This document shows positions 27,501 to 38,463 of a stretch of DNA of 64,000 bases, one piece after another. Both the position numbers and the translations under genes were made by a program. Positions within the stretch are counted from its first letter, which is position 1. Each line of letters starts with the position of its first letter. Origin of the DNA: Marchantia polymorpha subsp. ruderalis (lineage: Eukaryota; Streptophyta; Marchantiopsida; Marchantiales; Marchantiaceae); assembly GCA_037833965.1 (NCBI GenBank), contig AP031358.1, positions 22,204,001 to 22,268,000 of the forward strand, in the 5' to 3' direction. A model generated the notes under the pieces. That model did not search any database, had not been told where the DNA came from, and was given only the letters and a program-made list of their open reading frames with translations.

Positions 27501-29599
27501 GTTCACATAATCCTCAATTCCTATAAGTAATTCAATTAAATGTTGAGACTGAAGAGGTGATACGTGACTGGTAGCATATTAACTTTCAGGGAGAATGGAT
27601 AACTTCATGAGAAAGATGGCTCTATGAGACATGGAACAATCATTGAAACATTTTTAAACAAAAAGATCTCTCCTCACGTACTAAACTTAATCACACAAGT
27701 TAATTACTTTGACTTATTCTTTCTGTAACTTAAATTTTCTTAATGATAGTTTCTTATATTAGAACTGCGGAAATAATCCACATTAATACATTTGAAATAT
27801 TTGCCAAATAGTACCTACCTAACAATCAGATCTAATTGATTAAAAGTGATTGTAATGCAGGTTTATTCACGATAAATGAGCACCCTCAAGTAGAATAAAA
27901 CTCTTTAAAAACTTGTTTTCTGATCATGCAAGTTAATTTTATATCTTAGAGACCTGACCGAGCCTTGGATGAAACCTTTCGCATTCTAGAGTGCAATGAT
28001 CCTGACGGAGTGCTCGAAAACAATATAATTTGGTTTCTTTTTTTCAATATATATATACAAAGAAAAAGAGAGAGAGAGTGTTTCACGGCATCGATGAGAT
28101 TCTTGCATTGAATCTCAAGTAAATTTTGTTATGATTCTTGGATATATATATCTCACTCCAATGATAAATGGACATCATCAAACCTAGTATTATAGCAAAA
28201 TAGACAGGAACCCCCCTTCAAAGTCATGATTACTAATCCATGGTATCGTCCTCCCTTGATATCTTGGCATGCAATCGTGAAATCGTGATGATAGACTCGA
28301 TCCAGGACAGATTACGTTCTCTCCATTAGGGGCTAGAGACTTCTAGGTCACCTTCCCAACCCACATGTAAACTGCTTTGGGAATGTTGGATAACGGACTC
28401 CACCTTCAACCTACAACCCCAAAAATTTAAAAAATCGAACGTTTAGATCAAACGAGTGTCGGTATTCAGGGTCTCAAATAAGAAAGTGAACGACACAAAT
28501 GGAAGGAAGAGGCTTCGTGTGACAGAATGCCTTAGATCCTATCCCTCGTCAGGAAGCATAAATTCCCCCACTTCCGTGAGGCGTAACGCATGTCCAATGA
28601 TGTACTTGCACGAGGTAGCGCAACGATCTCTCGTGTGATTGTCGAAGATGTGAATGAGAGAGAACGTGGGGCCGAGTAATATAGCCAAGAAAGAGTATGG
28701 GATACGCTAAGCAAGCTATACGTTACGGATACAGCCTTGAGAAATAGAAATACAATAGAAGCAATCGGGTAACATAGGGCTAGACCCCAAAGATGTGAAT
28801 CCAATTGTGTCAAGACATTCTCACGCCTTCGAAACCCATGTTCCAATCATCTCCTATCCCATGCTTCGTACTCTTCCATTGTTAGCCCAACTGGTGATGT
28901 AGGAGAATTACACGATCAATCAATTAAAAAACTCGCTCGTTGCCTTTATTTTGTTTTCCCTTCCAGATCAAGGCAAGGCGAAGCTGATTTGCTCGAAGAG
29001 GCCGGACGGATATTCGACCTCGACCGACTGCTGTAAGTCTCGATCGGGTGAATAGCTTTCTACCATCTTGACAGCTCGGCCGCACCTGCCCACCGTGTCT
29101 TGTGTTCAATATTCAATATCCAACAGACGTTGAATAATAAAGTATAGTTAAAAATTGATTCCTCAAAGTTCCTTCTAAAGTCCCTCTAGGCTTCTAAGGG
29201 TATCCCATAACTGTCACTAAAGGGACTGCACCATCTACCTTATGTCAACTATTGGTTTCTATCTTGACTCGGTCCTCCCGTTTCCACTGTCATTTCTCAC
29301 ATGTGACTGTATTGATAGCTTATATGCAACTTGGAACATATGGATAATATCAACATTAAATAGAATTACACCATATCTACCACACTACATATGAGTCATT
29401 GCTCACTCTCAGAATAAAGGTTTCTTGCCATGGTTTCTTTGAAGAAGTATCGTTTGCATATGCAGTAAGATCGCAATAACATCATATACTAACCATGGCT
29501 GTATTTGCAATAGGTTTGAATTAAGGTAGAAGATCTAGTAGAAAATATTTGGTGCTGGAGCATTAGTATACCCTATATATTAACCAGCAGATAGATGTT
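24516..29599. other. Gene-poor stretch, no gene recognised
   Basis: There are short frames only (up to about 104 codons, for example 28532-28846 on the minus strand), without domain signatures. Composition falls from GC-rich (24.5-25.1 kb) to AT-rich (after 25.5 kb). No tRNA, rRNA or intact transposon ORF is seen. Confidence 0.5.
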
Positions 29600-32350
29600 G
29601 TGTTTTTATTTCTCTGCTTCTTTTCTAACTACATAAAGGTATTAATATTTAAATTTATAATTTTAAGTTATAATGTTATAATTTTATAATATATAAAATT
29701 CATATCATGATTCATCTTTGCATTTTAGACCATTTTCCGCGTCCTAATGGCTGATGCTTAAATTGATTCTATTGGTCTTCCAGAAAATCTATTCTATAGC
29801 ATTATATTGCAGGAGTGTGTACATTTGTGTCTTTTTAACCTTCGCATGAGTTATACTCACTCTGATTTTAGATGATATATTCAATAACACATTTTGTGAA
29901 TATATAAGCAAATCTTTTTATAATAATGAAATAATAAAAATAAAGTTTCAAAAATATATGTATCCCTGAATTTTTTATTGCATCTTCAATTTTATCACAA
30001 GATTGACCTCAGTTTTTTTATTTAACCTACTTTTTGTGAAAAAAGACTTCTCAGCAATTTTTCCCGATATTTAATTTATCTGTTGTTGCTTACAAAATGA
30101 CACTTGATTGAATGTTTTACTCTTTGAAAATAACAATTTAAATATTATCACTTTCAAATTAAATATTTTTTTAATTCATACTTGAAATTATCAATTCTCT
30201 GATGTAATATTCAAAAGATATACATTCAAATATTTTGAAAAAAATTTGATCAAACATAGTTTTAATTTTTTAAAGGTTTAGGTTCTATGTTATGAAAATA
30301 ATTATAATGATAATAAATAGTCATTACTACTTGATGAAATTCTAGTTATTATTGTTTATACAACAGATGAACCAGATTGTAAAGAACAAAATAATAATGA
30401 AGTTAATTTACTTTTTATATATTTATAAATATACTGTGAAAAAATATTATAAATCTGACTTGTTTTATCAAACATCAATATTTTACTTTGCAGCGTAAAT
30501 AATACTGATTGAATCAAATTCTAATGCAACTGATTCATTATACCTATTTTGCTACTTAACTGTGAGTACTGAAAGTATCTAATATGAAATCTTTAACTGA
30601 TTGACAAATAATCACAATATTTTTGATTTATATTATTTATCCTCAAAATATTTAAAATATTTTTAAACAAGAAAATGAAATTTATTTATTTATGTTTTTC
30701 AAATAATATTTTAAATTTTTTTTTGTTATATTTGATGATAATCTTCGACAAAAAAACAAAAGTGAACATAAAAAATTGTAGAAATTAAGTAATTTTTTTA
30801 TTAACCTGGTTTTATGGTTACATTTATTTTTATTAATTAATTCATGACTATTTTGATTAATTAAGGTTTAAAGTAGATAATTAAAATAAAATATCATAAT
30901 ATATAATATATTTTTTTCTAGTCATATTAAATCATCTTAAATATCATATTATAAGCTTACATTATTATTAATATTAAATTTTTTATTTTCAATAGATACA
31001 TAACTTTATTGTAAATTGATATCAGTATTGGCATTTTTGACATCTTAAATATATCTTTAGCTTCAATAAGAAAGCACATTCGACATGTTTTATTTATTTG
31101 AAATTATTCTAACTCTTTCTATAATGAATATTGAAGAATGCCTTGCTCATAATTAATAATTATTTAATTGATGTTTTCTGTAATGCATCATCATTGTAAT
31201 ACTTAAACTCAGTCATTCACGCAGTCGACACACAAGATATGTGATTCACCTTGTTGATGTTACATACATAGCAACAGAATACAATCATACAACAATTATT
31301 ACTTATTTCATTCAGAGTTATTATCAGCTTTTTTCATAGAATGACAAACATCTACATTAACAAATTATGATAAAACTAACTAAGATCCATGTTAACATCT
31401 ACGATCCATTGTCATGTTCAGTGATAAATTAAAAAACTATAACATCATATTGATATATTTTTATGTGATTGAATCATGATTGAATCTATTACTTTATTAT
31501 GTAATTCCAAAATCTAATGACTGTTTGTATTGATATTCTTTCTAGTTTATTTTATAAGTTTTACAAAAATTTGAAACAATAATAAAACATTATCGTATTA
31601 CAAAATATGAGATTTTTCATATGAACTATGAATATTCAACTTCAATTGTAATTGCAAGCAATAATCTACAAATTCATGTTTATATTGATATGTATGATTT
31701 TAATTTTGGCCACTTTATTTATTTGGATATATGTATACCATATTTTTAGTAGAATAATTTCCTATTATTTCAGATAAGATGAACGATAGATCATATGACC
31801 GAGAGTGAAACGAATATAGCTGAATGTTTTTTTCATATGCTTATATATATAATGTATATTTTCAAAATGTTATTGATGCATGATTATATAATTTGCATTG
31901 TGATGATGTGGAAATTAATCATACGTTATTTCTTTGGCTTTTTTTTGTATGACTTGATCTTCACATCTTTCAGTAGATTATTTGAAATGCACTTTATTAT
32001 TACATTTCATGGATAATTTCATCAATATGATAAAACTTAGATGACTACAAGCAACCTTCTCCACATTTGTTACATCACACCTTACTCATGTAATGTGCTA
32101 AATTTATTGGTTTTAATATTTTTTGGCATATTTCCACATATATGGAAGTTAGATGGATATTTGTTCAAGATGTTCAGGTGTATCATTCATTAGCTTGTAC
32201 TTGTATAATATTTTCAGATCACAAGTTGCAGAACTACTCATTTAGTCATGTATCATCATGGGAGACAATACTAGGAACTATTACTGCCGATTATATTTAG
32301 ATAAATAAATTTTATAGGTGATATCAAAGTTATAGTGACGCTTTCATGTA
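29600..32350. other. Large AT-rich block without genes
   Basis: Strongly AT-rich sequence with frequent homopolymers and stop codons in all frames. The longest frame, 31795-32016 (+), is a hydrophobic Ile/Phe/Met-rich artefact of composition. Neither terminal repeats nor organelle genes are recognised. It probably represents old, decayed repeat DNA. Confidence 0.6.
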
Positions 32351-32370
32351 CGACTAAAGCTCTTAGATAA

Positions 32371-32559
32371 GTGGCATATGAAATCGACAAAGATATTAAA
32401 CTTTTTAACCTAGATCAAGAAAACGTTCCAAATCCCGAAACATCACCCCAACCACGTAGTAAAGCATGCAGACGTCGATGGTCTGGACAACCAGCTTTTG
32501 AAAATGTCATAGATTCCTTACATGAAATCAGGCACCAGACAAGACCGGGTGATTTGCAG
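32371..32559 (+). pseudogene. Isolated exon-like fragment
   Basis: At the edge of the AT-rich block a stretch of normal composition encodes an open run ending AFENVIDSLHEIRHQ...GDLQ, immediately followed by a donor-like CAG/GTGATT at 32559-32560. It looks like a captured or surviving exon. No continuing exon with matching phase was found downstream. The next acceptor-like sites (about 32880, 33100) lead into stop-containing sequence. The parent gene is not recognised. Confidence 0.25.
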
Positions 32560-35500
32560 GTGATTTGAACGTGATTTTGAAAGTAGCAACAGTTCTACTC
32601 CTCAAAATTTTTTAAATTTCATGTCTTTGAATAGGGCAAGTGTTAACGTAAAGCAAAAGAGCATGTTCCCATTCATTTCCTTGATGGGGCTCTCATTTCT
32701 ATGGGATGTTTTGGGATCTTAAACTCGTCTTTAAGAAGCTGAAGTACAAAATGTCAGAATTATAAGACAACCGGTTCTTTCTCTTGTTGAATCTTATTCG
32801 GAAGGAAACTTTACTACTTCACCTTTCCCACCAGCTCTGGGGAAAAAATTAGTAAATCTTGCAGGTAGCAATAACTTATAGAGAAATCATCGAACATGGA
32901 GAAAACACCATTTTAGTTCTCCACTCATCCCCTTCCGAATTTTTATTTCTTTTAATGCATCCAACCCTTAAAAAATGTAACCGAGTCAACAGTTTCTAAC
33001 CATCAGTGAAACAAGACCAAGTAGATATCCAGAAAGATGGGAAGACCAATATGTAGCCATTGAAAAGTGGTACCATATTGGTTTATATCTTTCCAGGTGC
33101 TCTTCACATATCATGGCTACCGAAAAACTAGGGTTGAAGCCAAGAGAAACTAGCATGCTCTCTTCAGAAGGTTTTGAGAGTATTCGTTAGAGATATCGTG
33201 TGTATCAAGTTAGAGGGAGGGTACTCGCGTATCATGTGATAAATCACGGCGCAATCAACAAGTCCTTCTATTTGGACGTGCAAAAGCCCTATCTATTCTC
33301 TCTGATGACTGGCCTCATTATAATTTTGTATGACTGTATTGACACCAGTTTGAAGACTGTCTTGATTCTAAAATCTAGAAGTTTCAAAAGTATCCATACC
33401 GAGAATGACTTGAACCCATGTTCCAATGTTTTAAATAAGAAAAGAAATTGTCGTAAGTTGAATTTCAATGCTTAGTGTACCCTCTTGAAAATAGAGAATT
33501 TCTTTGATCCACTCTAATCTGATAATTTTAATGCACAAAATATACAAAATCCGAAATACAATTGATAAAATACTGAAGAGATATTTATCTCTATTAAACA
33601 AGACTTTTTCTAGATTTTGCATGTATCCACTCCAATTTGTGTGAGAAAATTTTTAAAATTTTCATAAGGAGTTATTTATTGATATTACATGGTTGAATGA
33701 TGACGTAGAATTAATTTGAAATGTATAGATCTGTGTGGATTAGATTTTGTGTGGATTATGTCCACTTTGACTCCCTTTCACTAATTCGCTGACGCATGGA
33801 GAATAAACGGTATGGGCGTAGAAGACTTCGAGGAAGTAGGCGCAATCAGAGAACTTCTACCGTAGGAAATTGATGCTTCGAAAGCTAGCAACAACGACCG
33901 AACGGATATTGAGTGCTGTCTCATTATATTCTTTCTAGAGTATATGAGAGGTGGGGGTCACTGGGCGATAGATACCACCAGCAAAGTTGTTCGTTCTTGT
34001 TTTTTAGCCTGTGGAGGGGGGCTCGACCAGGAATCTTCTTAACCTTTACTTCACTCTTGCTTGGAACTCAGCTTCATGTTGGGGGTAAGTGGAAAGGGAA
34101 AAACATGGGAAGATTCCATGTAAATCGAGTAGCACATAGGATATCGTAACTACATAAATCAAGGAGATGAGATGAGATTTCTCAGTAGACTTATGCAAGA
34201 TTCTGAAGCTCTGTCGAGCAAGACTACATCGTTGGTTTGCAGTTTCGGAGATGCCTCGCCCAAAAGTGTGTTTGTGTTTCTTCAGAAACATCTACCGCCA
34301 CTCGGAATCTGCTGAAGAAGTTGCATGAGGATGACTTGAGCGCATTGTAATGATTGACATGTTTTAGCACGCGGGAAAAGACATGCGCACAACCGTAACA
34401 GCGTAAAACGGATAGCGTCCCTGGGGAGTACTATTGCCATCATTCTTTAGATTGTTGCTGTTTGTAACTGCACGGACAAGTAGAATCAAAATATGGATCG
34501 TCCGAGATCTAAACGCGGAGACATTCCAGAGCCAGCTTACCGGTCATACAGAGTCTGCTTGAGTTGTAATCCAGTATTAGAAAATCATTGACAAAACTTC
34601 AGTACTTTTCATTTATTTCCAAGAAGGAATAACAGCTGCTTGTTACTCTATCTCATTAGGCTTGGAAGATGCTAGACTTGCCTGATAAATCTTCATGCAA
34701 GCGATGAATTCCGCGCCTAGTAAATGCTCGGAACCCATTTGAGGTTTACTTTTGTTTGTTTGTTTGTTTGCTGTGTAGGTACGATGTTATTGTTCCAACT
34801 AGTAGCTTTAAAGCATTTCTCAGTTTGAGGATAGGCGATATGAAGGTTCATGTATGATTTTAGTGAAGTAAGCACATGCTTTAGGATCAGGAGAGCATAA
34901 GAGAATTTTCATTTTATTTTTACGATATCAGTATCACGAACATGAAAGGAGAATTTGGAATAAATGCAACTTTTTCCTTCTCTAGGAAGTCGGCAGGTTC
35001 ATTCCCAATAAAGCTTCCAGTGTCCTCCTGCCCTGGAAAAGACTCTGGACCTCGTTCATTCCCAATAAAGCTTCCAGTGTCTTCCTGCACGGGAAAAGAC
35101 TTTGGAATACCGACCACCTTGGGTCACACGGGACTGTTGGTTTTCATTATGGTCCTGGCAAGGGAAAAGTGTGAAATGTTATGGGAGTAAAGAATGTCAA
35201 AGATCATGGAGTCCAGGATGGCGAGTGCGAAGTATCTCCTTCCCCCAGTCTTCAGGTAAATTTGAGTTAGAAAAAGGGATTATATAACTTGAAGGACAAT
35301 TTTTTCCAAATTATTTAGATTCTTCAGTCTTGATCCCAAAGCTTAAAAAATTAGGAAGAAAGCAAAAAATAATGCTCAGTGAAAATTGGATGGACGCAAT
35401 TTCTTCTGATTCACGTTGCGTCGCCGAGAGAGACAGCTCTACTTCAACGTCTACGCTGAATCCATTCCAAGTGGATTAAAGAAAGTATGAGGAGCACACT

Positions 35501-36423
35501 ATTAACACTTTTCAAAGTTCGGGATCCGCATCGATTTGACTGCACTAAAGTGAAATAACGATTGACCCTAGAGTGAACGTCACAACAGGTCTTTTGTTGG
35601 GTGAGATATTTCATGTTAATATTACAACAAATTATGAGTGAAAAGAAACCCATATAAGTATATATCTTATAAGTCCATATTAATGTGAAATACCATGTCA
35701 TCTTCAGAGTAAATAGGAAAAACATGTGATTCTAAATAATCACACAAATTTCTTATAGAGCACTGAATTGATATCCATGACATATATTTAAAAAATTATG
35801 TAATTTCGATATATATATGCATGATTAAGATACATTTTGCCATATCTTTCTTTCTTTTATTTTGTTTATAGAATATATCTTCGATGCCAAGCTCCATTCA
35901 GCCATGCAGTTATAGCCGGCATAACGGTGGTCTCCGTTGCCTAGTCCATCACATCCACCATCACGTCGAGAGATTTAAGACAACTTCTGTACACCACACG
36001 AGCGCATTTCGCTCATCGCATGACAAACCATCCACATTTTAGAGAATTACATCCACGAATGCAACGACACCTTCTTTCCCGATACCCAGGCACTGAGCAA
36101 GCACTGGTGAAAGACCTAATCATGGTCCGCTTGTGACTGACGCATCAACAACCTTATTAAGTCACAGCAAACAGCACATGGGCCTAACCCATGGTGGGGT
36201 AGCTCCGACCCTCGGCCCTCGGCATTTGTGCTGTATAGGCCTTCCCTCTCTGTTTGCTGGTTTTGAAGCTGTTCCCAACCGATTTTTATCTGATCCATTT
36301 TTAGCTTTTTCTTCCTGACGGAGCTGAGTACGGTATTCATGCAACGGAAAGAGCGAGGTACTGCTGTCATACGGTCCCTGCGAGCCTCCAGAGCAGGTTT
36401 CGGCGATCAGGAAAGAGCGCCAG
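32560..36423. other. Gene-poor stretch with small repeats
   Basis: No gene is recognised. It contains a (TTTG)n microsatellite at about 34751-34770 and a 57-bp direct repeat at 34998-35111. Scattered open frames of up to 98 codons have no recognisable domains. Confidence 0.5.
34998..35111 (+). repeat. 57-bp direct repeat (19 codons), two copies
   Basis: Two imperfect copies start at 34998 and 35055, each beginning TTCATTCCCAATAAAGCTTC. The period is a multiple of three, and the 82-codon frame 34942-35190 stays open, giving a repeated SFPIKLPVSSC peptide. The surrounding frame has no other sign of being a gene. Confidence 0.8.
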
Positions 36424-36462
36424 ACTAGTGGAGATCTCCCAGTAGGTGGTGTCTCCACTAGT
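36424..36462. repeat. Inverted repeat, 11-bp perfect arms
   Basis: ACTAGTGGAGA at 36424-36434 pairs with TCTCCACTAGT at 36452-36462 around a 17-base loop, giving a stable hairpin in either strand. No associated gene is recognised. Confidence 0.75.
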
Positions 36463-37120
36463 GGGCTTTTTGGCCGACCTGCTATTTGATTCGAAATATT
36501 CGGGGAAATTCTCCGCCGATTACGTCGGTCGGTATATCGAACATCATGTGAACTCGTATTTAAACGCCGGGACTTTCACAGCCGTCGATGAAGATCTGCT
36601 TGTTTGAATGGTCTGTTTCCAGAGATTCGGCAACTGAAAGCGTACCCCGTCCAGAGGAGACGGGAAGAGAGGAAGACTGCCGTCGAGGTTCCCGACTGCC
36701 GTGGGAAAGGTGCTCACGCAGTTGCGCGGCCGGCTGGAAAGATTAGCGGGTGGCATCATGACCGCGGCTTTGATTCCAGGCGTCCCCCTTACTGCAGCGA
36801 CGACGGCATCATGAGCCGCAGGATTTCACTTTGGACCTCGATCGCTCTCCCTGGCGTCTGTTTTTGGGACACTGGAAATTCGATGCGGAAAATCCAAACA
36901 GCGGCAGACTTCTCGTTACGGACGCAAGATATTTCGGCGACCAACACCCACCGTGCCTGCGCATACTTTCATCCTTCATGACTCGAAAAGTGCCGACCAT
37001 CGAGGTCGTGTCGCCGTCAAAATCGCCCTCTCCCCGAGCTCACAACTGGCACCGGCAAAAATCTTGCTGCTGCGGGCTTTAACTGGAAAAATCATATCGC
37101 AATTTTTGATTATTACCAAT

Positions 37121-37152
37121 AGTTGCTTTCGATCGGAAGATCGAAAGCAACT
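37121..37152. repeat. Perfect hairpin, 14-bp arms and GGAA loop
   Basis: AGTTGCTTTCGATC (37121-37134) is followed by GGAA and then its exact reverse complement (37139-37152). GGAA is a GNRA tetraloop on the plus strand, so a transcript would fold very stably. No ncRNA family is recognised. Confidence 0.8.
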
Positions 37153-37509
37153 GCTTCCTTGTATTGGCCGTCGACACTACTCTGAAACGAGACCCGATTA
37201 TTACGAACTTGTCCTCATTTACATCACATTTATTTTTCGATATAAAAACGTATCTTTCCTTTTAGTGGTAGATGTCGAGAGTACTCAATAGTGCGAAGCG
37301 GGAAACCGGTGACGTGTTCGTCTTTAAGTAGATGATTTTTTTCTCAAGCGAAAAAAGTCTTTGAATACCTGCTTTTTGGCTGTGGCTGTCGTAAGGACTG
37401 ACTAGTTGACCTCATGGCTAGGTCCCAACAAATAGTTTAATTATTCACGAGATCGGAGGGCTTGCGGATAACAAAAAATACGCCCGTACAAGGAGTGAGA
37501 TCAAGCAGT

Positions 37510-37576
37510 GATCTGATAAAATTGGAACGATACAGAGAAGATTAGCCCTGCGCAAGGATGACACACACAAATCGAG
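37510..37576 (+). pseudogene. U6 snRNA-like pseudogene
   Basis: The sequence matches conserved U6 spliceosomal RNA: GATAAAATTGGAACGATACA, the ACAGAGA box, AAGATTAGC, then CCTGCGCAAGGATGACAC and CACAAATCGAG. Compared with the well-known U6 core, about six bases (ATGGCC) are missing right after the AGC, at the base of the internal stem-loop, and the usual 5' stem-loop (GTCCCTTCGGGGAC type) is absent. I see no upstream sequence element or correctly placed TATA box, and no T-run terminator at the expected 3' end. It is best read as a dead U6 copy. Confidence 0.72.
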
Positions 37577-38064
37577 TGACATTCCGAACATGTTCCCGGG
37601 TTAACACAGTACCCGTGACTAAAAAAAGATTAATATTTTTTTCAAACCGTGGGCTCCAAGATTCTTGCCAGTTGCGCAGCTTTAGGAAGTGGAGGCCGGT
37701 GCGGCCGGCTACGCAGTCGAAGTTGAATCGGGAGCGACGGATGGACGTCGTGTGAAGGACGGAGGTGGCTCAGGGCCCGGTGACGAGGTCAGCCGGTGCT
37801 CAGCCGCTCCTGATCGGCAAAGATACGCCGACGACGAGAAGGGACTCGCATACCGGAAAGGAAGCGAAGGTAAAGGAAAGGAAAGGAAGGGAAGCGAAGA
37901 GAAGCGAAAAGTGCGGAAAACATTTCGAGGCCGCCTTCTGCAAGACGCCTTCAGGCGAGAAGCAAGGAAGCGCCAAGTACTACTTTGACTAATCTCCGGC
38001 CTTTCCTTCCGGAAGGTCAGGTCAGCTCGGCTCGGCTCGGCTGGACTCGGGCTCAGGCTCCGCT

Positions 38065-38072
38065 TATAAATA
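38065..38072 (+). promoter_or_regulatory. TATA box of the ALDH gene
   Basis: TATAAATA, following GCTCCGCT, sits about 400 bases upstream of the ALDH start codon at 38464. A start site near 38095-38105 would give a leader of about 360 bases rich in GA repeats. Confidence 0.65.
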
Positions 38073-38163
38073 GAGCTGAGTTACCGGAGCGGGTTAGTGT
38101 CCGGTTGAATTGAAGTACGAGAAGGAAGGGAGGGAGAGAGAGAGGGAGGGAGGGCTTGTCCTT

Positions 38164-38207
38164 ATGAGGTCTGCGGGAGTGTGATGACTGCGAGACACGA
38201 TCCGTAA
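38164..38207 (+). CDS. Two overlapping tiny upstream ORFs in the ALDH leader
   Basis: The first ATG after the predicted start site opens a six-codon frame (38164-38184). Its TGA overlaps the next ATG by one base (TGATG), and the second frame runs seven codons to TAA at 38205-38207. Both precede the ALDH ATG. They would lower or regulate translation unless removed by a leader intron. A GTAAGC donor-like site lies at 38204. Confidence 0.35.
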
Positions 38208-38463
38208 GCACGAATTCTTTACAAAAGGGGCTGATCGCGGCTGTCGTGCTTTAGAGGCGTTGTTAAGGAGGAGGCGCGGATCGGAGCGCGAGCGACGGGA
38301 GGGGAGGAAGGGAGGGGAGGGGAAGGGGCAGGAGGAAGGGAATTTTGGTGGAGGAGGAATTGGGCGATTGGCGACGAGGAGCGGGAAGGGAATTCGTCGA
38401 GCGGCGGGCGTTTCTTGGGGGCGGAGGATTGACAGGGTTGAGGACGAGTGCGAGTGCGTCAGA

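Larger units (their letters stand above)
36463..38064. other. Region upstream of the ALDH gene
   Basis: No protein gene is recognised. It contains a tetraloop hairpin (37121-37152), a U6-like relic (37510-37576) and, from about 37.68 kb, GC-rich AAGGA-type purine repeats leading to the ALDH promoter. Open frames here (for example 36604-36981) show no domain. Confidence 0.5.
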
